DNA from: Enoplosus armatus | Taxonomy: Eukaryota > Chordata > Actinopteri > Centrarchiformes > Enoplosidae | Reading direction: 5' to 3' | DNA length: 64,000 nucleotides | Assembly (NCBI RefSeq): GCF_043641665.1 | Contig: NC_092183.1 | Coordinates: forward strand, 7,083,001-7,147,000 | In this document: positions 34,900 through 48,245 of the stretch, piece after piece | Position numbering within the stretch: the first letter of the stretch is position 1 | Layout of the letters: every line of letters starts with the position of its first letter | Notes under the pieces: generated by a model | Database searches by the model: none | The model's input: the letters and a program-made list of their open reading frames with translations, nothing else | What the model was told of the DNA's origin: nothing | Made by a program: the position numbers and the translations under genes

Positions 34900-37500
34900 A
34901 GAGGAAGAGGAGGAGATGGGTGAGAGGAGGAGGAGAAAGATTGAGATGGGCGCAAAACAGAGGAAGATAGAGAGCGTGTCGTAAATGGTTTGAGAGTGAG
35001 AGGTAGATGAGGATGATAGGAAAGAAAAGAGGCAATGAAGGAAGTGTCAATGGGAAGGTGGAGGGATGCTGATGGAATAGTGATGCCTTTTAAGTTAATT
35101 CTTTTAAATGTTGTCTTTAGGGTCCTGGAGATCCCAGGCCCTCTTAAGAACTCAAAAACGTACCTGTTTTATTGTTTTATTATATATTATAATATATTTT
35201 ATTATACTAATGCTTTTTTATTGATTGTATGAGAAGTGCCTCAAAAACTTGTGAACTGACGACATGTTTCAGGGGTCCGCTACAGAAAATGAAACTTCTG
35301 TTTGGGACCTCAGAGACCCCAGCTGTAAAACATGGTGAAATACAAGGGATTTTTTTTATGCTCTGTATCTGAGATTGGTGTTGACAGTTTGTTTTGCACA
35401 GCACAATACCCTCCTACATTCCAAATGTTTATTTGGATTTCTGTTATTGGAGTTTTACAATTTACTTGTTTGTTCAAGAGGTGACACTGATCTAGACGTC
35501 TCTTGGGTCTAACTGACCCCGAACACAAGTAACATCACTATGTAGGATAACAAACTGTACATTTCTTTCTCTCTGAATAACATTTTGGCAAAGAAAAAGA
35601 ATAATATATTTCGAACTCTTAGCCCTTATAGCATTGCATAGGTAATTTCCATATTTTGTCACCTTCATCAATAGTTAGCGCTTTAATACTTTTCCATTTT
35701 AATAGGGGAAAAATATTTGAAGGGGAAGAAATTGTTGATTTTTCAATTATGATCAATCTTATACAGTTCATACAGCTGTTGGGTGTGTGGGACCCCCCAC
35801 AGAGGAAGTAAAGCCAATGTCAACAAACCAAAAAGGGTGAATTAATTACCCAAGAAAACTTGTAGATGAAAAGAAATGTGTCTTACTCTAGAATGGGAAT
35901 GTAGTAAGATGACATCCTTAGAGTTGTGTGGATAAACTCTTGATGGACCAAAATGGAAGTCAGAAACCACGGTACAAACCTGTAGGGGAAACAGGCAAAA
36001 CATTGCATATCCTTTTTGTCATCAATTCAATTTTTTATTCATCTAAAAAAACATTTTATCCCTCTTAACGTTATAGACTTTAAGCATGTTTGCCTTGGAC
36101 TACTTTACGGTGGGCCCATGTTGATATACTTTGAACTTGAGACCCATAAATGATCCAAGAATATTTTTATTGCCCTTTGTTTGTCCTGCAATAACCTCAT
36201 ATGGTTTACAGTCATTAGTCTACTGCACTGGTTGGTGTTATTACGTAAAGATCTGATGATGGCACTTGTTCCACAATGGTACACCATGGAAACTTATCAG
36301 GCAATCAACAGGAATATTGAGGTAATAGTGTATGAGGAGGTCAGACGCAGTCTGACACGGCACAAAATATGATCTATATTCAATTTAGCATAAATCTTCA
36401 TCTTCAATATTCAAAGAAGCAGAATCTCTGCCATGATTTTTTAATTTTTCAGATAAACTGGGTTGAGAAGATTCTCCTAAACTACGTAGACCATTTTAAA
36501 ACACTTTGGATTATCTGAAAAATACATCGCCACAAAGCTGAGAAGAGGGCTGTTCTTGTGTTCATGAAAAGCTGATGTTTTGGAGATGTATTGTTTTCAC
36601 AGGACAGCAAAATGATACTGATCAGGTCAGCAGTCAGGGCCATATAGTTCCCTCATGTTCAAAAGATAGATTAAAGCACACTGAATAACACCCTTGAATC
36701 ACAGGTAAATCACTGCTCATGTCATTCATATCAACAGCCTCAGGTTAACACCCTGAAAAGTGTTCCAGACACAGATCTTATGTGTCCCTACATCAGTCTG
36801 GCACTGAGACTAAATTTAAGGAGGTTTGCCTCATACCACTAACCTACAGTGCAATCAAGTCACTGTTATCAAGTTGTAACTGCTTGTAGACTGTGGTTTC
36901 ATTTCTTGTCTTCACAATCACAAGGAAATTCTGTGGCTCCGAGACCGAAGTTTATCACAGATTTTGAGCAAAGTTATATTGATATTTGCTAACATCAGCT
37001 ATCCAGAGAAGGAGATAAATCTTGAACGAAATTGACTGAACTTTCACCTTTCGCCACATGAACTCTGAGTCAAGTCAAGTCAATTCATATAGCCGAATAT
37101 CAAAAATCACAAATTTGCCAAAAGGGGCTTTACGATTGCCACAGTATACGACACCTTCTGTCCTTCCACCTTTGGTTCGGATAAGGAAAAACTACCTTTC
37201 AACCCTTTTAATGGGGAAAAAAATGGACGAAACCTCAGGAAGATCAACAGAGGAGGGATCCCTCTCCCAGGACAGACAGACATAAAATAGATGTTGTGTG
37301 TACAGAATAGACCAACATAGTAAAATTACAGTATGTACAATCAGGAAGACAAAATTATTGATAGATTGTAAAACAGAAAATCACATGAGAGGTGGGTGAG
37401 GTCAGAATTCACAACACATGATCAGTGCGAACATTGGAACAGGGGCCAAGTCTGCAAATACTGACTAAACAAATAGACAGCTCCTAATGTGTTTCACTTG
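34900..37500. other. Probable intron or upstream sequence of the PPxY gene
   Basis: No coding exon with good support. A repeat copy lies at 37070-37310. A minus-strand donor-like site (ACTGGAG|GTAAGAG at about 37602) could end an upstream exon of the PPxY gene, but no frame could be verified. Confidence 0.35.
37070..37310 (+). repeat. Diverged teleost interspersed repeat
   Basis: It begins AAGTCAATTCATATAGCC and continues through GGGGCTTTACGATTG, GGATAAGGAAAAACTACC and AAACCTCAGGAAGATC to CCAGGACAGACAGACATA. This order of phrases (TATAGC, GGCTTTAC, AGGAAAAACT, AAACCTC) matches a common dispersed fish repeat. Family not named. Confidence 0.5.
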
Positions 37501-37946
37501 AGATACTTCATAATGACATTGAATTTGATCCGTTTTCTGTAAATGAGCGGTAGGTTTCTTTAACAGGAAGCAGAAGCAGAAAGACAAACTTCAGGCTCTT
37601 ACCTCCAGTCCAGAGACGGCTCTCCTCAGGTGTACAACTGGGAGAGGAAACTCTCAGGAGCAGAGTGCAGTTTCTATTGTGGGTGTGCTGATGAGGGGGC
37701 GGTGTGTGTGTATACATGCATGTATATTAGCCCCTGAAACACCTTCAGAAATTGAAGTATTCTTTGTAATATCAGGAGTGTGTTTAAGCTTGTGCTTAAC
37801 ATAAATACAAGTGTTATGTGTATGAATATATGCTCACAAATATGAACAATATGTTTTATCAGTTGGACGGTGTGTTTTATTAGTTTGTGCTAAAGGTCCA
37901 TTGGAAGAATTTATGGCAGCATTGGAAGATTTAAAGTAACAGCTAC

Positions 37947-38045
37947 CTTTCACCAAAAGGCACCAGCTGATTAGAAACAAGAACAGTAAAATAACACATA
38001 GACTAACCAGAAAGATTAAAACTCCTAAAAAAAAGCAATTAAGAT
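37947..38045 (-). other. Candidate 99-nt exon encoding a transmembrane helix
   Basis: On the minus strand, CTCTCCTGCAG|ATCTTAATTG opens a 33-codon stretch that is almost wholly hydrophobic (FFLGVLIFLVSLCVILLFLF and on to W-C-L-L-V-K), ending GTGAAAG|GTAGCTG. It needs one base from the previous exon and leaves one, so it is symmetric. Its outgoing phase does not fit the PPxY exon at 34624-34894, so it is either a separate gene, needs an intermediate exon, or is chance. An alternative unspliced frame of 83 codons (38085 down to 37834) contains the same helix. Confidence 0.3.
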
Positions 38046-38248
38046 CTGCAGGAGAGACCAGGACGACTACAAGCATGTTTTCCAAGTCAAGAGCACCTTT
38101 ATCTTGAGGTTCCTCCGTGTTTACACGAGGATAGAGTCAATACTGGTGCACTGGGGGCAAAGTGAAAGGTGAAGACACCGTTCCTCCATCTTTTATCTCA
38201 GACAGTTGCCAAAGCACCTCTTAAAATCCTGAAGAGAAAGTAGGCAGA

Positions 38249-38250
<2 letters not shown>

Positions 38251-38283
<33 letters not shown>
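38251..38283 (+). repeat. GT microsatellite, about 33 bases
   Basis: Uninterrupted GT units, followed about 45 bases later by a short poly-G run. Confidence 0.95.
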
Positions 38284-38285
<2 letters not shown>

Positions 38286-38424
38286 CCCACATGTGAGATT
38301 GATTGAGTCCTCATGCCAGTTTGTGGGGGGGGGGGAAACACTTGGCTTAATCAGGGTTGAAATATAGATTCATGGGATTTTCTGCCATTTTGGATCAGGC
38401 TAATGGAGCCTGGATCAGGTTTAA

Positions 38425-38808
38425 AAGGGTACTCCTGCACTTTAATGTAGCTCTTCCATTAAAAGCAAAAGACTGAGACAGAAGAATAGTCTGAATTTAG
38501 ATATCCTGAGTTTTAGTCCCCAGTATGGGTCAAGCTCTAAAACCTGCTGCATCCTACATTTACCATAATGCAACTCGAAGCCCTTGTCTTACAAACTCCA
38601 CGCACCACCTGTTTGTCAAGTGGGCTTCCTGTTAAAAAAAAACTGTTGTCTTCAAACCCAAGCCGAGATAACCCCTGATGACATCATTTTGACATCATCA
38701 GAGGTTATTTTCAGACTTGACAGATGTCCAGAGTACATTATGCAACTGTTGTCACAGGCCGATTAGTACTCCCCTTGACAAATAAAGTGATCTCAATGGA
38801 GTTTCCCT
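38425..38808. mobile_element. 384-bp TTAA-flanked MITE
   Basis: TTAA at 38421-38424 is followed by AAGGGTACTCC. At the other end, GGAGTTTCCCT is followed by TTAA at 38809-38812. The ends are thus short imperfect inverted repeats (AAGGGTACTCC against AGGGAAACTCC) inside a TTAA duplication, as for piggyBac-type elements. There is no coding capacity. An internal palindrome-like segment (GATGACATCATTTTGACATC) lies near 38677-38696. Confidence 0.55.
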
Positions 38809-39064
38809 TTAAAGACAAATACTTCTTGAATAGTTTGACCACCTTCTGAAGTTGAGGTGAACCAAATTACCCCACAAACCTGGAACTTTACTTTTACTGC
38901 TGGCAAAATGTTTTACCTTCTGATCAGAGGAGTGAAAAGGTACAAAGGTTACATCCATATAACTCCCAGTGCTTAACGTGCAAGCCTTACCAATATTACT
39001 ATAATAACAATAACAGAATTCAATACAATAATAGAAATACAAATGGAAATTAAGTCAAATTAAC

Positions 39065-39085
39065 TTTATTAGTTCAATATTTATT
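39065..39085 (-). terminator. erap1: Probable erap1 polyadenylation signals
   Basis: Two minus-strand AATAAA motifs (39065-39070 and 39080-39085) lie about 1.2 kb past the erap1 stop. The 3' UTR would be about 39.05-40.28 kb. It contains no other recognisable feature. By position only. Confidence 0.45.
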
Positions 39086-40279
39086 TCAACCAACACATTT
39101 TCTTCTTAGAAAAGAACAGAATTGCTATGAATCCTGTTCAACAGAAGAGGGATTTTATAGTAACATAAAAAGACTTCTTGGTAACAACACATTACTTACA
39201 GTGCAAAAGTTTCTTTTGTCAGAATTTCAATAAAGTTAAAAATGCTACCAAGACGGTCCAGTGGTGTCAGAAGGAATACTTATGTTCCCAATATTGGAAA
39301 CTCAAGCAAGCAGAGCAAAAGCTGAATTTATGGTTCAACAACCCGTGTAAACATCTAACAAGGGCATTAGGGTAACTTTCGCTACAAACAGTTGTTACAG
39401 AATTCATTCAGGTGTAGCCGTCACAGACTCTCCCACATTTTACAGAATTTTTACTGAAGGCTGGAGGCAGTAAGCCTTGTTTATCTAGATGGAATGTTTT
39501 TTTTTTTGCTTTCTTTTTTCATGTTAGGTTAGAAGGAGTGGTCAGGTACTTAAATATTTGAAAAAATATGTAATATCTACTATTTGTACAAATCAGTACA
39601 ACATTCATGTTGTTGCTTTCTGCAGTGATAATGCAGCATGAATGACAATTTACTTCACAAAAACAGAGACTTCACTAATAAACACTGCACTCATCTTCTA
39701 ACATCTTGAAAGTTCAGGTAAAAAAAACTCACACACCCCCACTTCACCCAAAACAAACACATACAAACATACACATGACAGCTCTGAGCACAAATGCTCT
39801 GGTGTCATGACCATCACAGATTGCTTTGAAACACAACAATGGGGAAGACCACTTGTACCTCCCCAAAGCTCTACCATATGGGGATCTTTAAGGAAATCTA
39901 ATTACTTAGATCTCTTTGAACCTGAGAAACTCCCCCCATTGAACAGCACTTTTTAGGCTATAGTTTATGGAGGTGGCACAAAGTCTTGCAAGTCACAAGT
40001 AAGTCCCAAATGTTGATACATAAGTTCCAAGTCAGGTCAGTAAGGTTTAGGGTCATTAATAATAAACACTGAGATAACACAGATTTTGTTTTGTCTTTAA
40101 ATTTAGGGGGGATAAGTCAGGAGTCATTGGTTTTAAAAGCAAGGCTGTTTGAATTTTGTCTTCGTGTATAAAGACTCCAATCGATGCTCCAAGTGTTGTG
40201 AGTGACATTGACGCCTCTTGTGGTTTTTGGCCTTTAGCGACATAATTGTCCAGGCTTTTTTTTTTTTCTTCCCCTGGAG

Positions 40280-43200
40280 CTACAAATCTTCATGCGCAGC
40301 TCTGTGGCGTTTGTCCAGCCAGGTCTGCAGCAGGGGAAGGTTGGTGTTCATCCAACGGATGTTATCCTCGATGGTCTCGTAGGTCTGCCGAATACACCTC
40401 ATCTCCGAGCCCGTCTCCTCGGTCAGCGAGCCAAAGAAGTTTCGTACCTGAGCACATACAGGGTAGGTAGACTTCAAAACATATCCAGTATTTAGCCTGA
40501 CTTCCACCAATTCATCAAATGAACAAGCTAACCTAGAGCAGCAAAGTTAATTTTGTGTAGTCAGACTACATCTACAATTAGTAAGTGACAAATTCAGATG
40601 AACATACTCTATTCGGCTACTTAGAATGCCCACTTGTTGATGAAAGTAGACACAACGTTGAAAACAAAACAAATTTGCAACCAGTGCTGACCAGACTGAT
40701 TTACAAACTGCTGTTCATGGCTACTAATTATTTCTCCCATTTGAACAGTTTTGCTTTTGAGCATTTCATTTAAATTTGGAACAAAATTACAGCAAAAAGG
40801 GAAAGACATACATAGATAAATAATAATTAATTTAAAATAAAAAAATAAAACTCAAGCCAGGTTCTTGGGGCAACAGCAGACAGTTTCTATAGACAGACAA
40901 CATAATGGAAGCCCAAAAGTCTGGTCCATAATGGACACACAGCCTTGCTTACCTCATCTAACATCTCCCTGGTAGAATACTGGCTGGTCACCCCAGTCAC
41001 CATGTATGATATGGTGTGAGAGCCCAAGTCAAATCTATGGCATCGAAGCAAACAGAGACACAAATCAATGTTCAGAATGCACAACTCTGCTAACATTTTG
41101 TTATTTTAAACTACAGTGAAGCTTGATTTAACAAGTGTTTAACTAACAAAGCATTTTTGGCGTACATATAGTTGCAAAACTTGTGTAAAAAATGAGAGAG
41201 GAATGTTAAGTATATGCATGATGGGACTGACTGACTTCTTGACCAGGGTGTGCCAGTTGGCTTGGAGGAAGTCCCAGGCCATTTTGTAGCCCTGGGGGTT
41301 CTTGCTGACAGAGACGACCACATCCGGGAGGTCCTGAGTCTTCATCACCTGACCGTGGAGGCTCTGCTCCATTATCCTGCAGACAAAAATGAGGGTAAAA
41401 GGAAGGGCAGAGCGAAATAGAGGGGAAAACAAGAGGAAAGAGGATAATGAAAGGGCAGAAGTAGAGAGCAGAGAGGAGGGATTTGGAGAGTATAAACAAA
41501 ATGGGGAAAAAAATGTGAGCAAAAGTGTGATATAATGTACCCACCACTTGAGCTTGTCCTGCAGTGGGCTGAAGGCCATTGCCATCTTCATGCGGCTCTT
41601 TACAGACATTTGCAGCGAATGGCGGTACATCTTAAACAGGAAGTCCCACCCTTCTGGTGTTCGAGCTCCAACCATATACACAGCCATGGTAACGTCCACA
41701 GGCAGGCTGAAAAACAGAGAAGACTGAGTTCAGTAACAACTATCTGATAACTTTTTTTCTCGACATACAAGTGTTTATCAATATTGTAAGTGCAGCTCTC
41801 ACTACAGGCAGTATTTGTGAGGAAGACTCCAACAAATATCTAAAGGAAACTGCTTGCGTGCTATTTGGGACTATGACCCCTGACCTCATGTTGCCGTCAG
41901 AGTCCTTCCACTTGTTAAAGAGCTGCGTGGCTTTGGTCAAACACGGAGCGTAGTTCCTGACGCAGGCGAACAACAGCAGGTAACTCCTCAGCATTCGCTC
42001 AGACACTGATCCAGAGTCAGTCCACTCCTGCTGATCAATCAGCCCCCGGAACAGATCCACAATGTAGCCCTGAGAAACACATGCAGTCAGTGTATAAATC
42101 TGACAGGGGCTGTCAATTAGACAAGGTTTGATTAAATGTTTTAGCAGTTTATAAATAAGTAAAGTGTCATGTCACTATAAGTTGATATTATTTGATGGTT
42201 GGATGTAAGTAAACTATTTTAAGAAATCAATTGGGGCACGTTGTCAATTAATCTTTTAGGACAGATAATTAAATAAGAAAATAACGCACTTGTCTATCAT
42301 TTACATTGTCCAGATTTTCTTTACCTTGCTCTAAAGTGTTTAGATGGAGATTTTGGATTTATCATATTCAAGACAAGCTTGAGTGCCCCAAAACCTTTTA
42401 AAGCAGTGTGAAACCATGAACCTCCGCTTACAGTTCAAAAACAGACCACTTTGCAAGATTTTTATGCATTTTATTGACATACATGGTCCGTTTTGTGACG
42501 TGCCATGAATGCTGCCTTCACTGACCTTCATCTGGTTCTCCAGAGCAGCCATGTCTCTCTTCTCCATCAACTTGTAGAGAGGTACGAGCTCTCCAAAGCC
42601 CTGAGTCACAGCCATGATCTTAGTCTCTCTGGACAGGTAGAGAGACAGCTCCAGAGCCGTGTCCAGCTTCACCTTCCCTATACTATGACACACACAACAG
42701 GCTTCAAATAAACACCATGCTGCAGTTTTCTCACCGCAACCACTTCAAAAACCAAAGGGGCAACACTGAATTTCAAAATTCACAAGCCACCTTCAGCAAG
42801 AAAGACAACAAAGTTATTTGGCTAAATGTTCTTTTTGGGAATTGTCTGCATGATTACATTTTAGCCAATCAGACTCTTTCACTAAAACTAGTTATTGTGT
42901 GATGCAGCTCAAACAGCAGGTTCAGCTGTTATTATCCGGTCTTTAAACAGACCTGACCAGCTGGAAGACGTTGTGGATGAGGCTGGCGCGGTCGTTGCCG
43001 GACAGGGCTGTGTGGTTGTGTTGCAGCAGTTTGATAATGGAGTTCCACCCCTCGCCTGCGTAGTGGACCATGTAGTAGCCGCTCATGTCCACATTGAACT
43101 TCACCCAGTCCACCTCCTCCGGCAGGTACAGGACGTCTGCATAGAAGAGAAGTAAAGACAAGCTTTGAAGTGAAGAGGACTTCTAGAATTCAACATTTTA

Positions 43201-46200
43201 TGCAAAATATGTGGATAAAGGTGATCTAAAAAGTAGCCTCATCACACTGAGCAACACACTCACCAGTCTTGGTCTTAAAAAGGAAGCGGTGGATGGTGTT
43301 GGAGGCGCTGGTCATGTAGGTCAGTGGGATCTGCCACAGGAATCTATCAACACACCATGATAATTAAAACAATAATAATAATTAAAAAATGATCAAACTG
43401 TTTAAGATGATAGGCTGATAAATTTGTGGAAATGTAACAATTACTAAAACTATATATTTAGCGAGTGAAGGTGACACACTTTTCACTGCATGCTTCAAAA
43501 CTACTACACTATTACATTAATTTAATATCATCCCCAAAAGGAACTGTTTAGAAAACTGCAGTTTTGCATTTTTGTAAGTCAGAAGTTGCAACAAATGATG
43601 TAGCAATTTAGCGATAAATTAATGTATTTTTGTTCATTTAAACTACAACAGTATGTGCAGTATTTGAAAATGGCACCATGGCTTTAAAATATACTTCAAA
43701 TGAAGAGGAACCTCTGCAATGACTGATACTGTACACTCTTAATCTGCCATTTTACCCTTCAGTGAGGGAGGGGTCGTCTGTCTTCAGGTAACGCTCCTGG
43801 CTGAGCCTGACCTCCCGACCTCTGACCTCCACAGTGACCAGCGGGAAGCCCTCCTGCAGCGTCCAGGTGTCCATGATGGCCCTGACATTCAGCTCATCAC
43901 CAGAGTACCATTTCTGCGTATGCAAGAACACACACATCACACATTTAGATAGGGTTAGAAATGATTATAAACAATGACAGATGTGTAGCATTGTGCCATG
44001 AACATGAGAGTACAATAGAAACATTTGGGAAATACAGAAATGCTGAATTTGTATAGTAAGTAGCAAAGTATTATTTACGTAAAAAAAAAGAAACAGAAAA
44101 AAATATTTCTGCTGTGAAAAATAATAATTACATGAGTGAAATTCCACTTTGTTTAATCATGCTTGCTGAGCTTAATGTAATTAAAATGACTGGAGTCTGT
44201 TTGCTCAGTCAGAGTCCTTTGTTGAACCTGGATGCTACAAAGCATGAAAACTTACAGAGGCTCCAGACTGGAGGTTGCGCTTGGAGCAGTATTCTCTGTG
44301 TTTCATTCTGCCTTCGTCCAAATCATCTGAGTTGCAGATCTGGTGGGGAGGCGCACAGAACTTTAGTAAACAATCACAACAGTGCCAACACATTCAGCAT
44401 ACAATCTAAAACACACAAGTTCCCAAATTATGTATTTACAACTGTTCTACTGATACTTCAGGCAGGCGAAGCCTTTCTTACATGACTTGTCTTATTCATT
44501 AAAGCTGACTGATATTGTTTTTTTACCACAATATTTTCAGCACAATTTTCTAACCTCTGAGTGACTACCTCACTTAAATTGATTGGATCACTCACATTAG
44601 TCAGGCTTTCCCACAGGTGGCTGTTGACGGTGTTTTGGTAGCTGTAGCGCTTGAGGTATCGGATGATGCCAATCTCAAAGGCCTCAGGAGTTAGGAAGTC
44701 CCGCAGCATATTCAATATACATGCTCCCTAAAAAAAATAAAATAAACAAAGGCATGCTGAAAATTAACAATCCAAACCCTTTTTTACCTGTATTGTAATG
44801 TTTTGTTTTGACTACACAGTTTAGATTCAGCTTTGGGAATAACTCATTTTGATTCATGGAAATGACTCACACATGTTTGGAGGAGTCTACTTTTAACCAA
44901 GTATGCAGATAATTGTTTGAACAGTTCTAATATAATAATAATAATATAAAGTGCATTAACACCAAATGGTTGGACAGAATGAGGCTGACCTTGTCATATG
45001 ACACATCGTCGAACATCTCCTGGATCTGCGTGGGATTTTCCACGTGGGTGGAGACTGGGTGGGAGGAGCTGAGGGAGTCAACTTCCATGGCCTCAAAACA
45101 TTTCCCCAAGAAGAAGTCATCCTGGGAGAATGACAGTGTGTTTACAGCATCTCACCCATTGCAATGTCAAAATAATCCACAAACACTGTAGTTTAAGGTT
45201 GTTTTTATGTGACTCTAGTGTAGTTATATCTTATAAAAATATGATGGCATAGAAGTTATTTAGTTAAAGTACAGTAGTATATTTTTATACGGCATTGTAC
45301 CATTAATATCTTTATGCGAGTGAATAAAGTCTGAATTTAACTTGGAGGGATATATAGAGAGAGTACGAATAAGAAAAAGATAACTGTATGGCAGCAGATC
45401 AGGCAGATTTTTTAGGCTCTGACCGCTCTGACCGCTCTGACCGCTCGTTCCCATGTTCTAAGTCTCAGCTCTCACCACGTGCAGCTCTGGGTAGGTGATG
45501 TCAAGAGAAATAAACTCCATGAACTTGGCGAAACCCTCATTGAGCCACAGGTCATTCCACCATTCCATCGTCACCAGGTTCCCAAACCACTGGACAGAAA
45601 ATAACATGTATGAGAACATGTAAGAACAGCTTCAGAAGCAGAACAGTATTTAAAATACAAATGCATCAGTTTAGTCCTGTTAAACTGTACATGCTGACAT
45701 TAGCCTCAGCTTGTAGCATGAGACAGCAGCTGCCAACTTCAATTATTCACCCATAAAAGTGAAGCAAGAGTTAATTCTTATTTAGAAAACAGGTGCAGGC
45801 CAGCTACCTGGTGTGCGAGCTCATGGGCGATGACCTTGGTGATACCAAGTTTCTCTGAAGCTGAGGACTTGTTGGGGTCGAAGAGGAGGCCCGCCTCTCT
45901 GTAGGTGGTCAGCCCCCAGTTCTCCATCGCACCTGACTGGAAGTCTGGGATAGCAGCCAGGTCTGCAGGGGACAACAGCAAGCACATCCATACAACTAAA
46001 TATGGTACATGCATGTTACCTGCTGGTCCAACTAGGTGTCTCTTCAATTCTCCTCTGAAACATGTACTAACACAAATACATTTTTTAAAAGATTATTAAT
46101 TTTATACATATTTCTGTTTTGGAATCTTCAAAAAACATTGCAGGTTCCCTCTGAACTGAACTCTCTTTATGCTCCTTTTTAAAATATGTGTAATTTCCTA

Positions 46201-48214
46201 CAGCTGTTCATTGAAGAGGGGATAAATGTTTTATCTAGTCAGGGCGCAGAGAACAGGGTATTTACCAAGCCTTTTCTTGAACTGAGAACAGTGAAAATAT
46301 GTGCATTACAATGCCAAACTCTTGTCAAAAGTCAAAATATCAAACTTACACATAATGCAGCTACTGCTACTCAAGTTGCTAACACGGTAATATCATGTAT
46401 TTCCACTGACCCTGTTTGGGAAGCGGGTAAGGAATATCAAAATAGTCATCGTAGAAGTCCAACAGCTTGACAGCAGCATCCAGCGCAAAAGCTGTCTGGT
46501 AAATCCTCTCAGGCACAGCGTAGACCGAAATCTGATGGGAATCACAGTCAACAACAACCCTTTAGTGTTGATATTACAGCAATGTGTTAAATTTTATCAT
46601 GTTGTTATGTTTCAAATGTATACTGTACATACTGTCGAAGATGTCTCTCCAAAATACTTTACAAATATTTCTAACTACAGTTTCTGAGTGACAGAACTAA
46701 ATGATGGCGTGGCCAGCGTCTGTCGTCCTCCTCACCTTGACCCCATGCTGGGTGGTCCTGCTCACAGACAGGAAGTCAGACACAATGTAGGCCACCAGGT
46801 AAGTGCTCATTTTTACAGTGGTGTCAAAGTGATCCTCGAGCAAACCGCCTGGCAAATCCACAGTTTTTACCTGAGAAACACAGGTGTGTAGTGATAGAAA
46901 TGGAGAAAAGAAACAGGTCAAGCGCAGATGGAGTATGGTACAGAGTACGGTGAATTAGTACCTTTTCAAAATCTCAATGCATCTTTTCTGTGTAGTGCGC
47001 TTCATCATTACGGTTTGATTTTGTCAACCAGTTGCAATGCTTCCTCAGTTGTACATTAAAGAAAGTAAACTGATATTGCTGCATTCATGTGTACCTTAGG
47101 CATGTTGGATATGGTTATGTAGCGTGGCTCTCGTATCATCCGTATGGTGAAGTTGGCTTTGAAGGCGGGCTCATCAAAACAGGGGAAGGCTGCTCGAGCA
47201 AAGGTGGCTTCAAACTGCGTGGATGCCAGAACCCTAAATATGTAAATAAATAATAGTGAAATACAGGTTATATTATGTTTAACATTACATGCTGTAAGAA
47301 GACTAAAAGGATAATTAAAGCTGCTATATGTAGCATTTTCAAAATCAATTTATCATTGCCAAGTTTGTTGTATTTTGTTGTATAATTACTATAAACAAAT
47401 TAGACCTTCATCAACATCACTAATAGCCTGTCTGACACTTGTGGTAATGTTGGTTGTGCTGTGAAAGTGAAGACTACATTTCCCATCAACCCTGGTGCTT
47501 CCAATTGCATATTTGTCTGGACAAACAGCATCATCACATCATCAGTATCCCGTAATATCCAATAAAAAACAGTTTGAAACGGCCCGCCAATCTTGTCACT
47601 TATGGTCTTGATTTGTGTTTGCTTTTATATCTCAAATGAATATGGGACTTATAAAGTGATGTTAAAATGATACATACAGCACCTTTAAAAGAAGCATAAA
47701 AAATAAGTTATTCATGCTCTTACCGGACCTCCCCACTGCTGGTGCGGTAGCTGCTCTTGTAGAAACCATGAAAGCTGTCAGACAAGTTGGCAGCGAACTC
47801 CAGCTGAACTTCATACCTCCTACCTTTGGTCAGCACAGAGTCTGACAACAAGGCAAGCTGGTGGAATGGAGGATACTCCAACACCTGCAGCGGCCTCACA
47901 CCTTCAGGTGCAAGGAGCACCACGCTGGATATCTGCATCTGCTTGGCATGGAGAACGATGGCGCTGGTGTCTTCGTGCACGTCCAGCTGGATTCGAACAA
48001 CGCCGGTGAAGTCGAGGGTGGTCAGGTTGGGGTGGATGGTCAGGTCATAGTGGAGGGGCGAGATGGTTTTTGGAAGTCTCATGCGGTCCCAGGGGAATGG
48101 CTGGCCGTTAGTGGCTATGGGGACAACCTTGGCTTGGCCTTGATTTGGTAGCTGCGCCCCTGATGAGGAAGGAAAGGGAACGAATAGCAGCAGCAGGAGG
48201 GGAGCCACGAACAT
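40280..48214 (-). CDS. erap1: Endoplasmic reticulum aminopeptidase 1 (complete, 939 aa)
   Basis: An M1-family zinc aminopeptidase of the ER lumen that trims the N-termini of peptides for MHC class I. Coding exons (minus, 5' to 3'): 47724-48214, 47095-47233, 46736-46870, 46411-46531, 45808-45962, 45476-45589, 44990-45121, 44596-44727, 44256-44339, 43756-43913, 43264-43343, 42953-43136, 42526-42682, 41885-42069, 41545-41706, 41236-41376, 40953-41034, 40280-40447. They sum to exactly 940 codons including stop; human ERAP1 is about the same length. [19 protein letters not shown] is a signal peptide or anchor. The substrate motif GAMEN is at residues 306-310, zinc motif HELAH at 342-346 with the third ligand E365 in LNEGFAK, and the transition-state tyrosine Y427 in DVSYDK. 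ERAP1 rather than ERAP2 is supported by [25 protein letters not shown] sequence. All catalytic residues are present. Confidence 0.96.
45420..45447. repeat. Three tandem 9-bp units in an erap1 intron
   Basis: The unit CTCTGACCG is repeated three times, 28 bases from the donor of exon 45476-45589. Confidence 0.85.
47319..47684. mobile_element. 366-bp TTAA-flanked MITE in the first coding intron of erap1
   Basis: TTAA at 47315-47318 is followed by AGCTGCTATATGTAGCATTT. The right end is AAATGATACATACAGCACCT followed by TTAA at 47685-47688, so the ends are inverted repeats of about 22 bases with few mismatches. No coding capacity. TTAA duplications are typical of piggyBac-type transposons. Confidence 0.7.
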
Positions 48215-48245
48215 GGTGACAGTGAAAGAAGGAAATCCTTTTCGC

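Noticed and set aside
40280..48214. ERAP2, LNPEP or aminopeptidase N as the identity of the M1 peptidase
   Set aside because: [10 protein letters not shown], the [12 protein letters not shown] region and the C-terminal wording agree with ERAP1; there is no long cytosolic tail as in LNPEP.
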